This document shows positions 1-9,629 of a stretch of DNA of 64,000 nt, piece after piece. Under the pieces are notes generated by a model that did no database searches, had not been told where the DNA came from, and saw nothing but the letters and a program-made list of their open reading frames with translations. How positions within the stretch are numbered: the stretch's first letter is position 1; each line of letters begins with the position of its first letter. The stretch comes from Mycolicibacillus trivialis (GTDB lineage Bacteria > Actinomycetota > Actinomycetes > Mycobacteriales > Mycobacteriaceae): positions 167,641-231,640 of the forward strand of contig NZ_LQPZ01000012.1 in assembly GCF_002102395.1 (NCBI RefSeq). Reading direction: 5' to 3'. A program made the translations under genes and the position numbers.

Positions 1-1670
1 GCATCGTCGGACGAATCCAGGACGCGGACCGTGGCGCCGATGCTCTCGCCCGCGTGGCGCAGGGCGTCGACCAATGCCGAAGATCGGCCACCGTAGTCCA
101 GAATCGCCAGGCGGCGCGGCGGGCTCAGCCTCCGTTGGGGCAGCGGAACCCATTTCTCGGTCAGCAGCTGAACTGCTGCCGGAGCCCCGGGCGACCGGTG
201 GTCGGGTTGCGCTGGCTTCACCTCCGGATCGTCCGCCTCCGAGGCGCTTTCGACGGCGACACGTCGAGGCGATTCTTCATAGGGCAGCCACAGCCGGATG
301 TCGTTGGTGATGGTGTTGGGGAAATCGGGGAGTGGAAGCGGTGGCGCTCCGTCGGGATCGTCCGCCCTGCGCCCCCATCGATGATCGATCTGGCTCACCG
401 AGTAGCGGGCGAGTTGACGACTGAATTCGTCGAGTCCGGCACTGTCGCGGACAGAGGTGCCGATAACGACCGCGGTGCGGTGGTCGCCGCTCGACGCGAT
501 GTTCTGGTGAAGCGCTGACTCAAGCACGGGGTGTTCGGCGAGTTCGATGAACATGTCGATTCCGTGGGAGACCGCTTCGAGTACGGCTTTGTCGAAGCGG
601 ACCGGGTTACGCAGATTCCAGAACCAGTACTGGTCGACGGCATCGGTGGGACTGAGAGCACCGCCGAGTGTGGCGCCATAGCAGGGGGTCTCACTGTTGA
701 GGAACGCTGGTGAGCCCACCTGCTGACGTATCGTCTCGCGGAGTTTCGCACCGAACCGGTTCATCAGGCTGGTATGTGCGGGATAGCGCACATCGATGAC
801 CTTCGCGAACGTCCCCCGCTCGGTAAGCGCATCAACCAGGTCGAGTATCGCGTGGCGCTGACCTGAGATCCCGGTCATTCCCGGCGCATTGATGACCGAG
901 ATCTCTGCCCAGCCGTCACACCGGGCGAGTAACTCCTCGCATTCCGCCCGTCCGGCCGCGACGACCGCCATCGCGTAGCGATGACGATCCGAAGAGCCGT
1001 CGATCTCATCGACGAATCGCGCACGGATGTCGACCAACCGGGCTGCGTCGGCCAAACTCGTCGCTCCGGACACATATGCGGCCGCGATCTCGCCTTGACT
1101 GTGGCCGATGGTCGCCGTGGCGGTAACGCCGTAGTCCTGCCACATCGCAGCCAGTGCCGCCATCTGAGTGAACAGCGCCGGCTGAACCACGGCCGCGGTG
1201 CGGTCGTCGAGATCGTCCCCGTCGAGCAGGTAGGGCAGTGGCGAGCGACCGGTGTGGGCGAGGAACGCTTCGGCGCAGCGATCGGCCTCCGCTCGGTAGG
1301 CGGACACCGAGTCGTAGAAGATGCGTCCCATCCCCGGGCGCTGACTTCCCTGGCCGGGAAAGACGAACGCCAGCTTCCGGTCGATTGCCGGTTCGGTGGA
1401 ACGGATCAGCGACGGGTGTTCTCGCTGATCGGCCAAGGCACGTAAACCCTCGAGGAGATCGTCGCGACCGTTGGCCGCCACCACCGCGCGGTAACGGCGG
1501 GTCTGGCGGGTACGGGCCAGCATCAGAGCGATGTCGGAAGGTTCGACCGAAGGGTGGTCGATGGTGTAAGAGAGCAGTGCCGCCGACTCGCGCGGGAGCA
1601 ACTCGGCGGTGTCGGACGACACGGGAACCGGAGTGGCCCCGTTGGGTAGCACTTGAACGGCGGCAGGCAC
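1..1670 (-). CDS. mbtD: MbtD-like polyketide synthase, N-terminal part (cut by window edge)
   Basis: The minus-strand frame starts at GTG 1670 and is open for about 556 codons to base 1, so the C-terminus lies outside the window. The start follows the mbtC stop by ten bases and has a GAGGG ribosome site directly upstream. An acyltransferase domain is clear: FPGQGSQ near residues 104-110 and the nucleophile motif GHSQGE near residue 191. The leader ahead of it (residues 1-95) resembles the MbtD N-terminus. The ketosynthase is a separate upstream protein (MbtC), as in mycobactin loci. In that pathway MbtC and MbtD add an acetate-derived beta-hydroxy acyl unit between amino acids. Ketoreductase and carrier domains are expected beyond base 1 but are not seen here. 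Family assignment is firm; the exact extender unit is inferred. Confidence 0.9.
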   Translation of the reverse strand, partial: MPAAVQVLPNGATPVPVSSDTAELLPRESAALLSYTIDHPSVEPSDIALMLARTRQTRRYRAVVAANGRDDLLEGLRALADQREHPSLIRSTEPAIDRKLAFVFPGQGSQRPGMGRIFYDSVSAYRAEADRCAEAFLAHTGRSPLPYLLDGDDLDDRTAAVVQPALFTQMAALAAMWQDYGVTATATIGHSQGEIAAAYVSGATSLADAARLVDIRARFVDEIDGSSDRHRYAMAVVAAGRAECEELLARCDGWAEISVINAPGMTGISGQRHAILDLVDALTERGTFAKVIDVRYPAHTSLMNRFGAKLRETIRQQVGSPAFLNSETPCYGATLGGALSPTDAVDQYWFWNLRNPVRFDKAVLEAVSHGIDMFIELAEHPVLESALHQNIASSGDHRTAVVIGTSVRDSAGLDEFSRQLARYSVSQIDHRWGRRADDPDGAPPLPLPDFPNTITNDIRLWLPYEESPRRVAVESASEADDPEVKPAQPDHRSPGAPAAVQLLTEKWVPLPQRRLSPPRRLAILDYGGRSSALVDALRHAGESIGATVRVLDSSDD

Positions 1671-1680
1671 GAATTCCCTC

Positions 1681-2979
1681 CTAAGATCCGACGGGGATGG
1701 CGACGATCGCGTGGGCATTCGCACCGCCCGCACCGAACGAGGACACGGCTCCGTAGCGGACTCCGTTCCGCGGCTGCCACTCGTGGAGTTTGGTCGCCAG
1801 ACGTAACGCAGTGAGATCCCAGTCGAGCAGGGTGGTCGGTTTGTCGGCGAACAGCGTAGGCGGAATCTGGCCGTATTGGCCCGCCAAAAGCAACTTGATC
1901 AGCCCCAAGATGCCGGAGGCGGCCTGCGGGTGACCGATGTTCGACTTGATGGAGCCGATTTTGGCCTCGGATCCGGCGGCGCCGTACGTCTTGAACAGAG
2001 CGAGCAACTCAGCGGGATCCCCCGCCTTGGTGCCGGTCCCGTGGCCTTCGATCATCCCGATGTCCGCCGGATCGACCCGCGCGGCGTCCAATGTTTTGCG
2101 CACGACTTGTTCTTGAGCGCGAACCCGAGGCACCAGGATCGGCTTGCCCTTGCCGTTGTGGTTGGTGCGGGCGGCGAGAAGTCGTCCGTATACCGGGTGG
2201 CCCAAACTGCGGGCTCGTGATTCACGCTCGATGATCACCATGCCCGCGGCTTCACCCCAGACTGTGCCGTTCGCGTCGTCAGAGTAAGCGCGGCAATGAC
2301 CGTCGCTGGAAAGTGCGTTGAGTCGCGCGAATTCGTAGAATGCCGCAGGAGAACCCATGACGCACACACCGCCGGCGAGTGCCCACTCGCATTCGCCGGA
2401 CGCCACCGACGACGCGGCCATTTGGACAGCGGTGAGAGATGACGCACACGCCGTGTCGACACTGATCGATGGCCCGGTGAGGCCCAGGCTGTGCGAGATC
2501 CGCGCAGCGCCGGCCAACTGGCCCAGGCTGGCGATCCGATGTCCGCTGAACCCGTCGGCCAAGGCGACCCGCGGCCCGTATTCCATCGGCGACATGCCGA
2601 CGAAGCATCCGACGAACTCGCCGTCCAGCGAGGTCGGGTTGATCCCGGCGTTTTCCAGGGCGTTCCATGCGACGCGCATCACGACCCGTTGCTGAGGCTG
2701 CATGACCAGCGCTTCGCGTTGGGTGATGCCGAACAGAGCCGGATCGAAATCACCGGCCCGAGTAAGGAATCCGCCGGCATCGCATGCTGACCCCCACCCT
2801 TCTCGGCTTCCCACCGACAGCAGGTCGTCGACGGGCCAGCCACGGTCGCGTGGAAAGGGGGTGAGCAACTCTTTGCATTCGGTCAGTGCAGCCCACAGGC
2901 TTGCCGGACTCTCGATTCCGCCGGGAGCTTCCACCGCCATCCCGGCGATAACGATCGGATCGGACTCCACCTCGGTCAT
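1681..2979 (-). CDS. mbtC: MbtC-like stand-alone ketosynthase
   Basis: This 432-residue protein is a beta-ketoacyl synthase with nothing else attached, matching the usual size of MbtC (about 440). The catalytic triad is intact: Cys in DTACASSL, His in EGHGTGT, and His in SNIGHPQAASG. It would condense the starter or chain with the unit loaded by the MbtD acyltransferase in the neighbouring gene. Its ATG overlaps the stop of the upstream thioesterase gene by four bases (ATGA), and the MbtD start follows ten bases after its own stop. The three genes therefore look translationally coupled in one operon driven from the IdeR-boxed region near 3780. Confidence 0.93.
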   Translation of the reverse strand: MTEVESDPIVIAGMAVEAPGGIESPASLWAALTECKELLTPFPRDRGWPVDDLLSVGSREGWGSACDAGGFLTRAGDFDPALFGITQREALVMQPQQRVVMRVAWNALENAGINPTSLDGEFVGCFVGMSPMEYGPRVALADGFSGHRIASLGQLAGAARISHSLGLTGPSISVDTACASSLTAVQMAASSVASGECEWALAGGVCVMGSPAAFYEFARLNALSSDGHCRAYSDDANGTVWGEAAGMVIIERESRARSLGHPVYGRLLAARTNHNGKGKPILVPRVRAQEQVVRKTLDAARVDPADIGMIEGHGTGTKAGDPAELLALFKTYGAAGSEAKIGSIKSNIGHPQAASGILGLIKLLLAGQYGQIPPTLFADKPTTLLDWDLTALRLATKLHEWQPRNGVRYGAVSSFGAGGANAHAIVAIPVGS

Positions 2980-3734
2980 GCGAGATGCCCGGTGCGGTCC
3001 TCGGTGGCCAGTAGGTTGCTCACCATCTCGACGTGGTCGTGGAAGTAGAAGTGCCCACCGCTGAACATTGTCAAGTCCACCGAAGCCGAATGGCGGTTCC
3101 AGCCATAGAGATCGGCGAGCGGGACGAACGGGTCCTGGTCACCGCCGAGGACTCGGACCGGTGCGGCAACTCTTGCGTCTTCGGGACAGTCGTAGGCGTC
3201 GAACGCGCGGTAGTCGGCCTTGATGGCGGGCAGCGCCATGCGCATCAATTCCGGACTTGCGAACACGGCGCTGCCGGTACCTTCCAGCGCGGCCAGATGG
3301 CGGAGGATGTCCTCGTCGGCCGTCGGGTGCGGTGGTTTGGCGGCGACCCGGCTGGGCGCGACTGCGGCCGAGACGTTGAGACGGCGCACCGGGATCCCGC
3401 GCGCTTCGGCGATGCGCACGAATTCGAACGCAACCAGACCGCCCATGCTGTGGCCGAAGGCAGCGAGTGGGGTGTCGCGCCGGTGCTCTGATGCCGCGAA
3501 TTCATCGAATGCACCGGCGGCGATCTCGGGTAGAGATGTCAGGGCCGGTTCCGCCGCCCGGTCCTGCCTACCCGGGTACTGGAAGATCAGGACCTCGAAC
3601 GCAGTGCTGAGGGTCTTGGAGAAGTCGCGGTAGGCGGACGCCCCGGAGCCGGCATGCGGGAAGATCAGCAACTGCGGACAGCTCACGGAGGGCGGTTCGT
3701 GGAATCGCCGGACCCAGCCCCGGTTGCGTGCCAT
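2976..3734 (-). CDS. mbtT: Type II (editing) thioesterase of the siderophore locus
   Basis: This 252-residue alpha/beta hydrolase belongs to the stand-alone thioesterases that serve NRPS/PKS lines. The N-terminal LLIFPHAGSGASAY motif, the nucleophile elbow GHSMGG and the C-terminal histidine region GGHFYFHDH are all present. Such enzymes release misprimed carrier proteins, and some release product. The MbtB-like NRPS in this locus has no thioesterase domain, whereas M. tuberculosis MbtB ends in one, so this protein probably supplies that activity in trans, as reported for MbtT in other mycobacteria. The start at 3734 is supported by an AAAGG ribosome site and a nearby IdeR-like box. It is the first gene of the thioesterase-mbtC-mbtD run. 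Confidence 0.88.
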   Translation of the reverse strand: MARNRGWVRRFHEPPSVSCPQLLIFPHAGSGASAYRDFSKTLSTAFEVLIFQYPGRQDRAAEPALTSLPEIAAGAFDEFAASEHRRDTPLAAFGHSMGGLVAFEFVRIAEARGIPVRRLNVSAAVAPSRVAAKPPHPTADEDILRHLAALEGTGSAVFASPELMRMALPAIKADYRAFDAYDCPEDARVAAPVRVLGGDQDPFVPLADLYGWNRHSASVDLTMFSGGHFYFHDHVEMVSNLLATEDRTGHLA

Positions 3735-3777
3735 TTACCGCTACCTTTCGTTCGGTTCTTTCCGGCCGGATCAAAAC

Positions 3778-3796
3778 TTAGCGAAGGCTAACATAA
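3778..3796. promoter_or_regulatory. IdeR-type iron box upstream of the thioesterase operon
   Basis: The 19 bases TTAGCGAAGGCTAACATAA match the mycobacterial IdeR consensus TTAGGTTAGGCTAACCTAA at 15 of 19 positions by manual alignment. The site lies about 45 bases ahead of the thioesterase start, a good position for iron-dependent repression of the thioesterase-mbtC-mbtD operon. It also sits beyond the end of the GNAT gene. Binding is inferred from sequence only. Confidence 0.75.
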
Positions 3797-3837
3797 GTCG
3801 ATGGCCGGGTCGGTTGGGTCGTCGCGGTGCCGGACGT

Positions 3838-4404
3838 CTAGCTTGGGCGCTCGCGAATGATCAGGGCGGCACGCTTGTCGGGTAGATCGATCGTCGTGAC
3901 ACGACGGAACCCCGCGCGCTCCGCAACGCGGATGACCCGCTCGTTGCGGACGTCGGGCTCGCCGACCACCCGAGTCGCCTTCGGATCGGCGGCCAACTGC
4001 CAGCCGGAGACCAATCGCAGCAACGTCTCGGCCAGCCCGCGGCCGCGGCAGTGGGTCGGTCCGATCAGCAGGTGTACGCCTGCATCGTGCGCGCATGCCG
4101 GGTAGTACTCGGCCAGCGGGTCGAGGTCGGCGCGGTAGAGCTCCCAGTAACTCATCGGCGCCCCCGACAACTCCCCGACGTAGGCGGCGGAGTGAGAACT
4201 CTGCTGCTGGTCGCGGAGATAGGCGGCGATGTGCTCACGTGGCCAGGCCTTTCGCCAGAATTCGGCCACGTCGGGATCATTCATCCAGCCGTGTATGAGG
4301 TCGAGGTCACGGTCGATATCCAACGGGCGCAGCGAGAATTCGCCGGCGAACTCCGCGTGATCGACGGCAGAGCGACGCTGGGAGAAGTCCGGTACGGCGG
4401 TCAC
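3838..4404 (-). CDS. mbtK: MbtK-like N-acyltransferase (GNAT, siderophore type)
   Basis: The 188-residue product belongs to the IucB/RhbD/AlcB/MbtK branch of GNAT acyltransferases. Family motifs are visible: YVGE followed by PMSYWELY, then AHDAGVHLLIGP and the acyl-CoA pocket RGRGLAETLL. MbtK moves a fatty acyl chain onto the N6 amino or hydroxylamino group of lysine in mycobactin. The GTG start at 4404 has a GGGAAGG ribosome site six bases upstream. It is transcribed away from the NRPS genes, with an IdeR box in the shared spacer. In M. tuberculosis mbtK sits at a separate mbt-2 locus; here it lies inside the main cluster, as nbtH-like genes do in Nocardia. Confidence 0.85.
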   Translation of the reverse strand: MTAVPDFSQRRSAVDHAEFAGEFSLRPLDIDRDLDLIHGWMNDPDVAEFWRKAWPREHIAAYLRDQQQSSHSAAYVGELSGAPMSYWELYRADLDPLAEYYPACAHDAGVHLLIGPTHCRGRGLAETLLRLVSGWQLAADPKATRVVGEPDVRNERVIRVAERAGFRRVTTIDLPDKRAALIIRERPS

Positions 4405-4464
4405 ACGATGCCTTCCCGTCGAAATGGCCAGCCCGGGGGACCCCCGGGGCTCGGGTCGCGGCGC

Positions 4465-4483
4465 TTAGCATAGCCTAGGCTAA
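4465..4483. promoter_or_regulatory. IdeR-type iron box in the divergent mbtK/mbtE spacer
   Basis: TTAGCATAGCCTAGGCTAA agrees with the IdeR consensus at 14 of 19 positions and has near-palindromic TTAGC/GCTAA ends. It lies 61 bases from the GNAT start and 112 bases from the NRPS start. One bound repressor dimer pair could therefore control both directions. The rest of the 190-base spacer shows only the GAGGGG ribosome site for the NRPS gene. Confidence 0.78.
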
Positions 4484-4595
4484 GTCGATTGTTGCTCCGG
4501 CTGACGACGTTCGCACCGCGCTGCGACGACGACCGCCGCCACGGCAACACGGCGACCAGCGATGCAGACGACTTGGACGCGAGGGGTAGACACAG

Positions 4596-7500
4596 ATGGC
4601 GGGCGACGCCGACTCGATACGTGACCGTCGACGGGAGTTGATGCGCAAGCGCATCGCGGAGAGCGGTATCACGTCCACCGAACCAGCCGAACACATCGCC
4701 GCCGAAGCCGAGCAGCCCTACCCGCTGTCGAGCGGTCAGCGGCGAATGTGGTTTCTGCAAACACTGGCCCCTACCGACCCGACCTTGAACATCGGCGTCG
4801 GCTACCGGCTGAGCGGAGCGATAGACGAAGGCCGGCTTCGCGACGCGGCGTCCGCCGTGCTGGCGCGACACGCCATCCTGCGCACGACATATGGCACAGA
4901 CTCCGAAGGAGTTCCCTACCAACAATTCAAAGAGCACGTCGAGTTGCCCTGGCAAAGCGACGACCTCAGCGGACTTCCCGAATCAGAGCGCAACCAACGG
5001 ATCGAATCGATCACCCACACGGAATTCGGTCGCCCGTTCGACCTGTCCACAGAGTTGCCGATTCGACTGACCCTGGTTCGGCTGGCCACCGACGAAGCGG
5101 TGTTCCTGATCGTCGCGCACCATATCTGTTGGGACGACGAATCGTGGCCGGTCTTCTTCACCGACCTCAACGCCGCCTACAACGGCCGCCGACTGGACCC
5201 GCACGTCCCGCAATATCTGGTCGCCGAAGTGCTCGGTGCACGTCCGGACACCCACGACAACGACATTCGCTACTGGCGTGACAACCTGGCGTCGCTGCCC
5301 GGCCCGGTCGAATTCCCGGGCGCAACCTCGACATCTCCCTCCCGGACGGCTGCCCACACTCGCCACCGCTTACCCGACCGGCTTTACGAGCAAGTCGGCG
5401 ACTTCGCCCGCCAGCACTCGGCGACCCCGTTCATGGTGCTGTTGGCGGCCTTCGGGGCAGTGATCCGCCGCTACACCGGTGCGACCGACTTCCTCGTCGG
5501 CGTCCCGGTGGTCAACCGGTCCGCGCGGGCACAAGGCGCGATCGGCTACTTCGGCAACACCCTGCTGTTGCGGATCACGGCCGGTGCCACCGACACCTTT
5601 GAAACCATGGCCGCCCGGGTCCGGGACACCTGCCGCGACGGGTACGCCCACCAGGGAACGGGAGTCGACGTGGTGGTCCGCGAAGTCAATCCGGACCGGA
5701 CCTCTCGCCACGACGGGCTGGGTGCTCTTGCGTCACTGGGCTTCAGCATGCGTGGCAGCGTCGACGGCATCCGATGGGACGGGATCGACGCCGAACAGAT
5801 GGACGTAGCGCCGGCCACCACCGAGGTCCCGCTGTCCTTGACGGTGGTCTCCGAAACCGACGGTGTGTTCCTCGAACTCGAATACCAAACCGAGGTGCTG
5901 AGCAGTCGTCTCGTCGACCAATTGGTCCGGCACCTCGAGCGGTTGCTCACCGAAGCCCTCGCCGACCCGTCCCGGCGCCTCGCCGAGACCGAGATGCTCG
6001 ATGCGGGTGAACGAACCGCCTTACTCACGATGTCTCGCGGCGATCTGGTCGAGACGCCGGCGACCACCTTGGTCTCGCTGCTTGAAACCGTCGCCGCAAA
6101 GAACGCACACCGATGCGCCGTGGTCTCCGACGACGAAGAACTGACCTACACCGAACTGCACCGGCGCGCAAACCGACTCGCACGCTGGCTGGTCGGCAAC
6201 GGCGCCGGTGCCGAGAACATCATCGGATTGCAGCTGGGCACCTCGGTGGAGTTCCTGGTCGCCGCGTTGGCTGTGCTGAAGTCCGGAGCCGCCTATCTTC
6301 CGATCGACCCGGCGTACCCCGCCGACCGTATCGACTACCTCATCGGAGACACCGACCCGCACATGGTCCTCGGCCGGGAGGGCATCGCCGCTGCGGAGAC
6401 CGCAGCCGCCCGGCACTCGGATGCCGACGTGAGCGACGCGGACCGCATTCGGCCGCTGCGGCCGGAGAACCTCGCGTACGTCATCTACACCTCCGGGTCG
6501 ACCGGACAGCCCAAGGGAGTCGCCGTCGCCCACCGTGCGATCGCCGACCACCTCATCGGTTTCGTCGCCGAATGGAACCTCACCGCTGAAGACAGGCTGC
6601 TGCAGTCGTCGTCGGTCAGTTTCGACGCGTCCCTCGCCGATATCTTCATGCCTTTGACCACCGGCGCGACCCTGGTGGTGCCGAAAGCCGGCGCGATGTC
6701 AGACATCGACTACGTCGCAGCGACAGTCGATCGGCATGGCGTCACCGTCTTGCACATGGTCCCCTCAATGCTCGACGCGCTGCTGCACGACGCCGACCCC
6801 GGCAGATGGCGGAACCTACGGCACATCCCGGTCGGCGGCGAAGCTCTGCCCGGCCCGGTCGCAGATCGGTTCAGCCGGCTGCTCGACGCCGAGCTGCGAA
6901 ATCACTACGGGCCGACCGAGGCGGTGGTGTGTTCGACCCACCACGCCGTCACCAAGCCGTATGGCGACGCGACCGTGCCGATCGGCATTCCGAACCGGAA
7001 TGTTCACACCTACGTCCTCGATCAGGCGCTGCAACCCGTACCAGCCGGAGTGACCGGTGAACTGTATTTGGGCGGCCAACAGTTGGCCCGCGGTTACCTG
7101 CGGCAACCAGCGCTGACATCAGCCCGGTTCATCGCTGATCCGTTCACCGCCGGGGGACGTCTGTATCGCACCGGCGATCTCGTCTTCCGCAATCACGCGG
7201 GGGAGTTGGAATTCGTCGGACGCGCCGACGACCAGGTCAAGATCCGGGGCTTTCGGATCGAACTCGGTGAGGTCGAATCCGTTGTCGGCGCCCATCCCGC
7301 CGTGCGCCAGTGCGTTGCCGCGGTCGTTGACGGCGAGCACGGACCGGTGTTGGCCGCGTACATCGTGCCCGCTGCCGAGATCGCCCTCGACGAGGTGCGC
7401 GCCCACGCGGCTGCAAAGCTGCCCGCCTACATGCTGCCCAGTGCGTACGCGCTGATCCCGAGTGTCCCGCTGATGGTGAACGGGAAGCTCGACAAAAAAG

Positions 7501-9629
7501 CACTACCGATACCGACCCGGGCGATGGGAACCCTTCAACGCGAGCCCAGAACGCCGACGGAATCACGGATGTGCGCCATTTTCGGTGCGCTGTTCAGTGA
7601 CCGCCCGGTCGGAGCGGAGGACTCCTTCTTCGAATTGGGCGGCCACTCCCTCCTGGCGGCGCGTCTGGTTGCGCAGATCAGATCCGAATTCGGTGTGGAC
7701 CTGACCGTCCGCGCCGTGTTCGACGCCCCCACACCGGCTGGCCTTGCCAGTCAGCTGGTCGAACAATTCCGGGCCGAATTCGACATCGATCTAGACGAAA
7801 TCGGCGGCGAAGAGCCGGCTCCCACGGCCCAGGTCGAGGCACCGCAGGAGGCCGATTCAATTCGTCCGGAACTGACCGGCGCGGGCCGGCACAACGAATA
7901 CCCTTTGTCTTACTCGCAGCTCGCCACCTGGTTCCAACACCGACTCGGCGGGCCTCGGGATGCGTTCAACCTTCCGTTGGCGCTGCGCATGGACGGACCG
8001 CTGAATCTGGGCGCGCTCACCGACGCGCTCAACGATGTGGTCGAGCGTCACGACGCGTTGCGGACCACGTTCGCCGAGCATGACGGACTGCCCTACCAAG
8101 TCGTGCACGCGGAGTGGCGAATCGAACTCCCGGAACACCACATCCGGGCGGATGAGATCGATGAGCGCATCAGCACGCTGCGTCGCGAGGTTCTACACCC
8201 TGAAAACGGACCGCTGATCCGAGCCGAATTGCTGACCGTCGACGCAACGACTCACGTTTTGGTCGCGATCGTTCACCACATAGTGGGAGACCACCGGTCG
8301 TTGGAAGTCGTTGTCGACGACCTGATCGAGGCCTACCGTGCGCGCCACGCGGGGCGCGCCCCGCGCTGGGCCGAGCTGCCGGTCCAGTTCGGTGATTACG
8401 CCCGTTGGCAGCGCGAGGCTTTCGACGTGCCGAGCGATTGGGGAGCTCGAGAGATCGCGCACTGGCGCGATGCACTGGCCGGGTTGCCCGACGAGGTGAT
8501 GATCGCACCCGAGCGGCCCCGCGGACGAACTCACGGACAGAACGAGAAATCGGTCGCTCACTTCCTGCTCCCCGCGGAAAGACGCCGAGGATTGCTTGAA
8601 CTGGCCCGAGCGACCGGTGCGAGCGAGTTCATGGTCTACCAAGCCGTCGTCGCTGCCTTACTCCACAAACTCGGCGCCGGTACAGACATCGCGGTGGGTA
8701 GCCCGGTCGCCGCCCGGGTGGACGAGGCAACCTCGGAGCTGGTGGGGCTGTTCGCCAACGTCATTGCACTGCGCACCGATCTCACCGGTGACCCGGCCTT
8801 GCGCGAGATCGTCGACCGTAGCCGTGACACCGTGCTGGACGCGTTCGCACACCAGGAAGTACCGATCGAACGACTCGTTGAGGCGATCAAACCGACCAGG
8901 TCGGCATTTCGGAACCCGTTCTACCAAAACACCTTGCATTTCCGAGGTGAGGACTGGGTGCGCGCCGGCCGCGCGCTCGTCGACTCCGGGACGACGAGCG
9001 TTGAGGTCATACCGTTGGACCTCGATGTTTCCCTGCTGGATCTGGACATTGCGATGGCGGTGACCCCCGCCGGAGAGGTCGCCGTACGAACCGTCGCCAA
9101 CGCCGAGCTTTTCGATTCGCACCTGGTGACCTTGATCGCCGACGCGCTACGTGCAACGTTGGACGCCTTCGCAACCGAGCCGGATTCGGCGATATCGACC
9201 CTTGAGGTGCTGCCGGCGGAATCTCTGGCCGCCCTGCTCACGCCGCCACCTGTGGAGCACAACGAGGAACCGAGCCCAGCCCCGGCGGTCGCCGGTTCAG
9301 CCGAGACCGAGGCGGCACTGATATCGATCCTGGAGGAACTCCTCGAGATCACCGGAGTCGAGCGCGACGACAACTTCTTCGCGCTCGGCGGGGACAGCAT
9401 CATCGCCATCAAGTGGTCGGCTCAGGCGGCGAAACAGGGGCTGGCTCTGACTCCTGCGATGGTGTTCGAATGCATGACCATCGGCGATCTCGCCGCAGCG
9501 GTGGATTCGACAGACGCACCGGCAGAACCCGCCTCTGATCAACCCGAACCCGAATACACGCCGATGAGCGCTTCGGGGTTGAGCGCAGAGGCATTGTCAG
9601 ATCTCACCGCAGCATGGCAGCAGAACTGA
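4596..9629 (+). CDS. mbtE: MbtE-like nonribosomal peptide synthetase (C-A-PCP-C-PCP)
   Basis: The 1677-residue NRPS is close in length to M. tuberculosis MbtE (1682). Domain order read from motifs: condensation (HHICWDD near 175), adenylation (core [10 protein letters not shown] near 633, YGPTE, then the C-terminal NGKLDKK), carrier protein (FFELGGHS, serine near 1018), a second condensation domain (HHIVGDH near 1227) and a second carrier (FFALGGDS, serine near 1600). No second adenylation domain is present between them. Hand-read specificity residues are D-A-A-H-I-V-H-V-C, which I cannot assign to a substrate; by homology it would handle a lysine-derived unit. The GAGGGG ribosome site supports the ATG start. 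The next NRPS gene overlaps its 3' end. Confidence 0.88.
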   Translation: MAGDADSIRDRRRELMRKRIAESGITSTEPAEHIAAEAEQPYPLSSGQRRMWFLQTLAPTDPTLNIGVGYRLSGAIDEGRLRDAASAVLARHAILRTTYGTDSEGVPYQQFKEHVELPWQSDDLSGLPESERNQRIESITHTEFGRPFDLSTELPIRLTLVRLATDEAVFLIVAHHICWDDESWPVFFTDLNAAYNGRRLDPHVPQYLVAEVLGARPDTHDNDIRYWRDNLASLPGPVEFPGATSTSPSRTAAHTRHRLPDRLYEQVGDFARQHSATPFMVLLAAFGAVIRRYTGATDFLVGVPVVNRSARAQGAIGYFGNTLLLRITAGATDTFETMAARVRDTCRDGYAHQGTGVDVVVREVNPDRTSRHDGLGALASLGFSMRGSVDGIRWDGIDAEQMDVAPATTEVPLSLTVVSETDGVFLELEYQTEVLSSRLVDQLVRHLERLLTEALADPSRRLAETEMLDAGERTALLTMSRGDLVETPATTLVSLLETVAAKNAHRCAVVSDDEELTYTELHRRANRLARWLVGNGAGAENIIGLQLGTSVEFLVAALAVLKSGAAYLPIDPAYPADRIDYLIGDTDPHMVLGREGIAAAETAAARHSDADVSDADRIRPLRPENLAYVIYTSGSTGQPKGVAVAHRAIADHLIGFVAEWNLTAEDRLLQSSSVSFDASLADIFMPLTTGATLVVPKAGAMSDIDYVAATVDRHGVTVLHMVPSMLDALLHDADPGRWRNLRHIPVGGEALPGPVADRFSRLLDAELRNHYGPTEAVVCSTHHAVTKPYGDATVPIGIPNRNVHTYVLDQALQPVPAGVTGELYLGGQQLARGYLRQPALTSARFIADPFTAGGRLYRTGDLVFRNHAGELEFVGRADDQVKIRGFRIELGEVESVVGAHPAVRQCVAAVVDGEHGPVLAAYIVPAAEIALDEVRAHAAAKLPAYMLPSAYALIPSVPLMVNGKLDKKALPIPTRAMGTLQREPRTPTESRMCAIFGALFSDRPVGAEDSFFELGGHSLLAARLVAQIRSEFGVDLTVRAVFDAPTPAGLASQLVEQFRAEFDIDLDEIGGEEPAPTAQVEAPQEADSIRPELTGAGRHNEYPLSYSQLATWFQHRLGGPRDAFNLPLALRMDGPLNLGALTDALNDVVERHDALRTTFAEHDGLPYQVVHAEWRIELPEHHIRADEIDERISTLRREVLHPENGPLIRAELLTVDATTHVLVAIVHHIVGDHRSLEVVVDDLIEAYRARHAGRAPRWAELPVQFGDYARWQREAFDVPSDWGAREIAHWRDALAGLPDEVMIAPERPRGRTHGQNEKSVAHFLLPAERRRGLLELARATGASEFMVYQAVVAALLHKLGAGTDIAVGSPVAARVDEATSELVGLFANVIALRTDLTGDPALREIVDRSRDTVLDAFAHQEVPIERLVEAIKPTRSAFRNPFYQNTLHFRGEDWVRAGRALVDSGTTSVEVIPLDLDVSLLDLDIAMAVTPAGEVAVRTVANAELFDSHLVTLIADALRATLDAFATEPDSAISTLEVLPAESLAALLTPPPVEHNEEPSPAPAVAGSAETEAALISILEELLEITGVERDDNFFALGGDSIIAIKWSAQAAKQGLALTPAMVFECMTIGDLAAAVDSTDAPAEPASDQPEPEYTPMSASGLSAEALSDLTAAWQQN

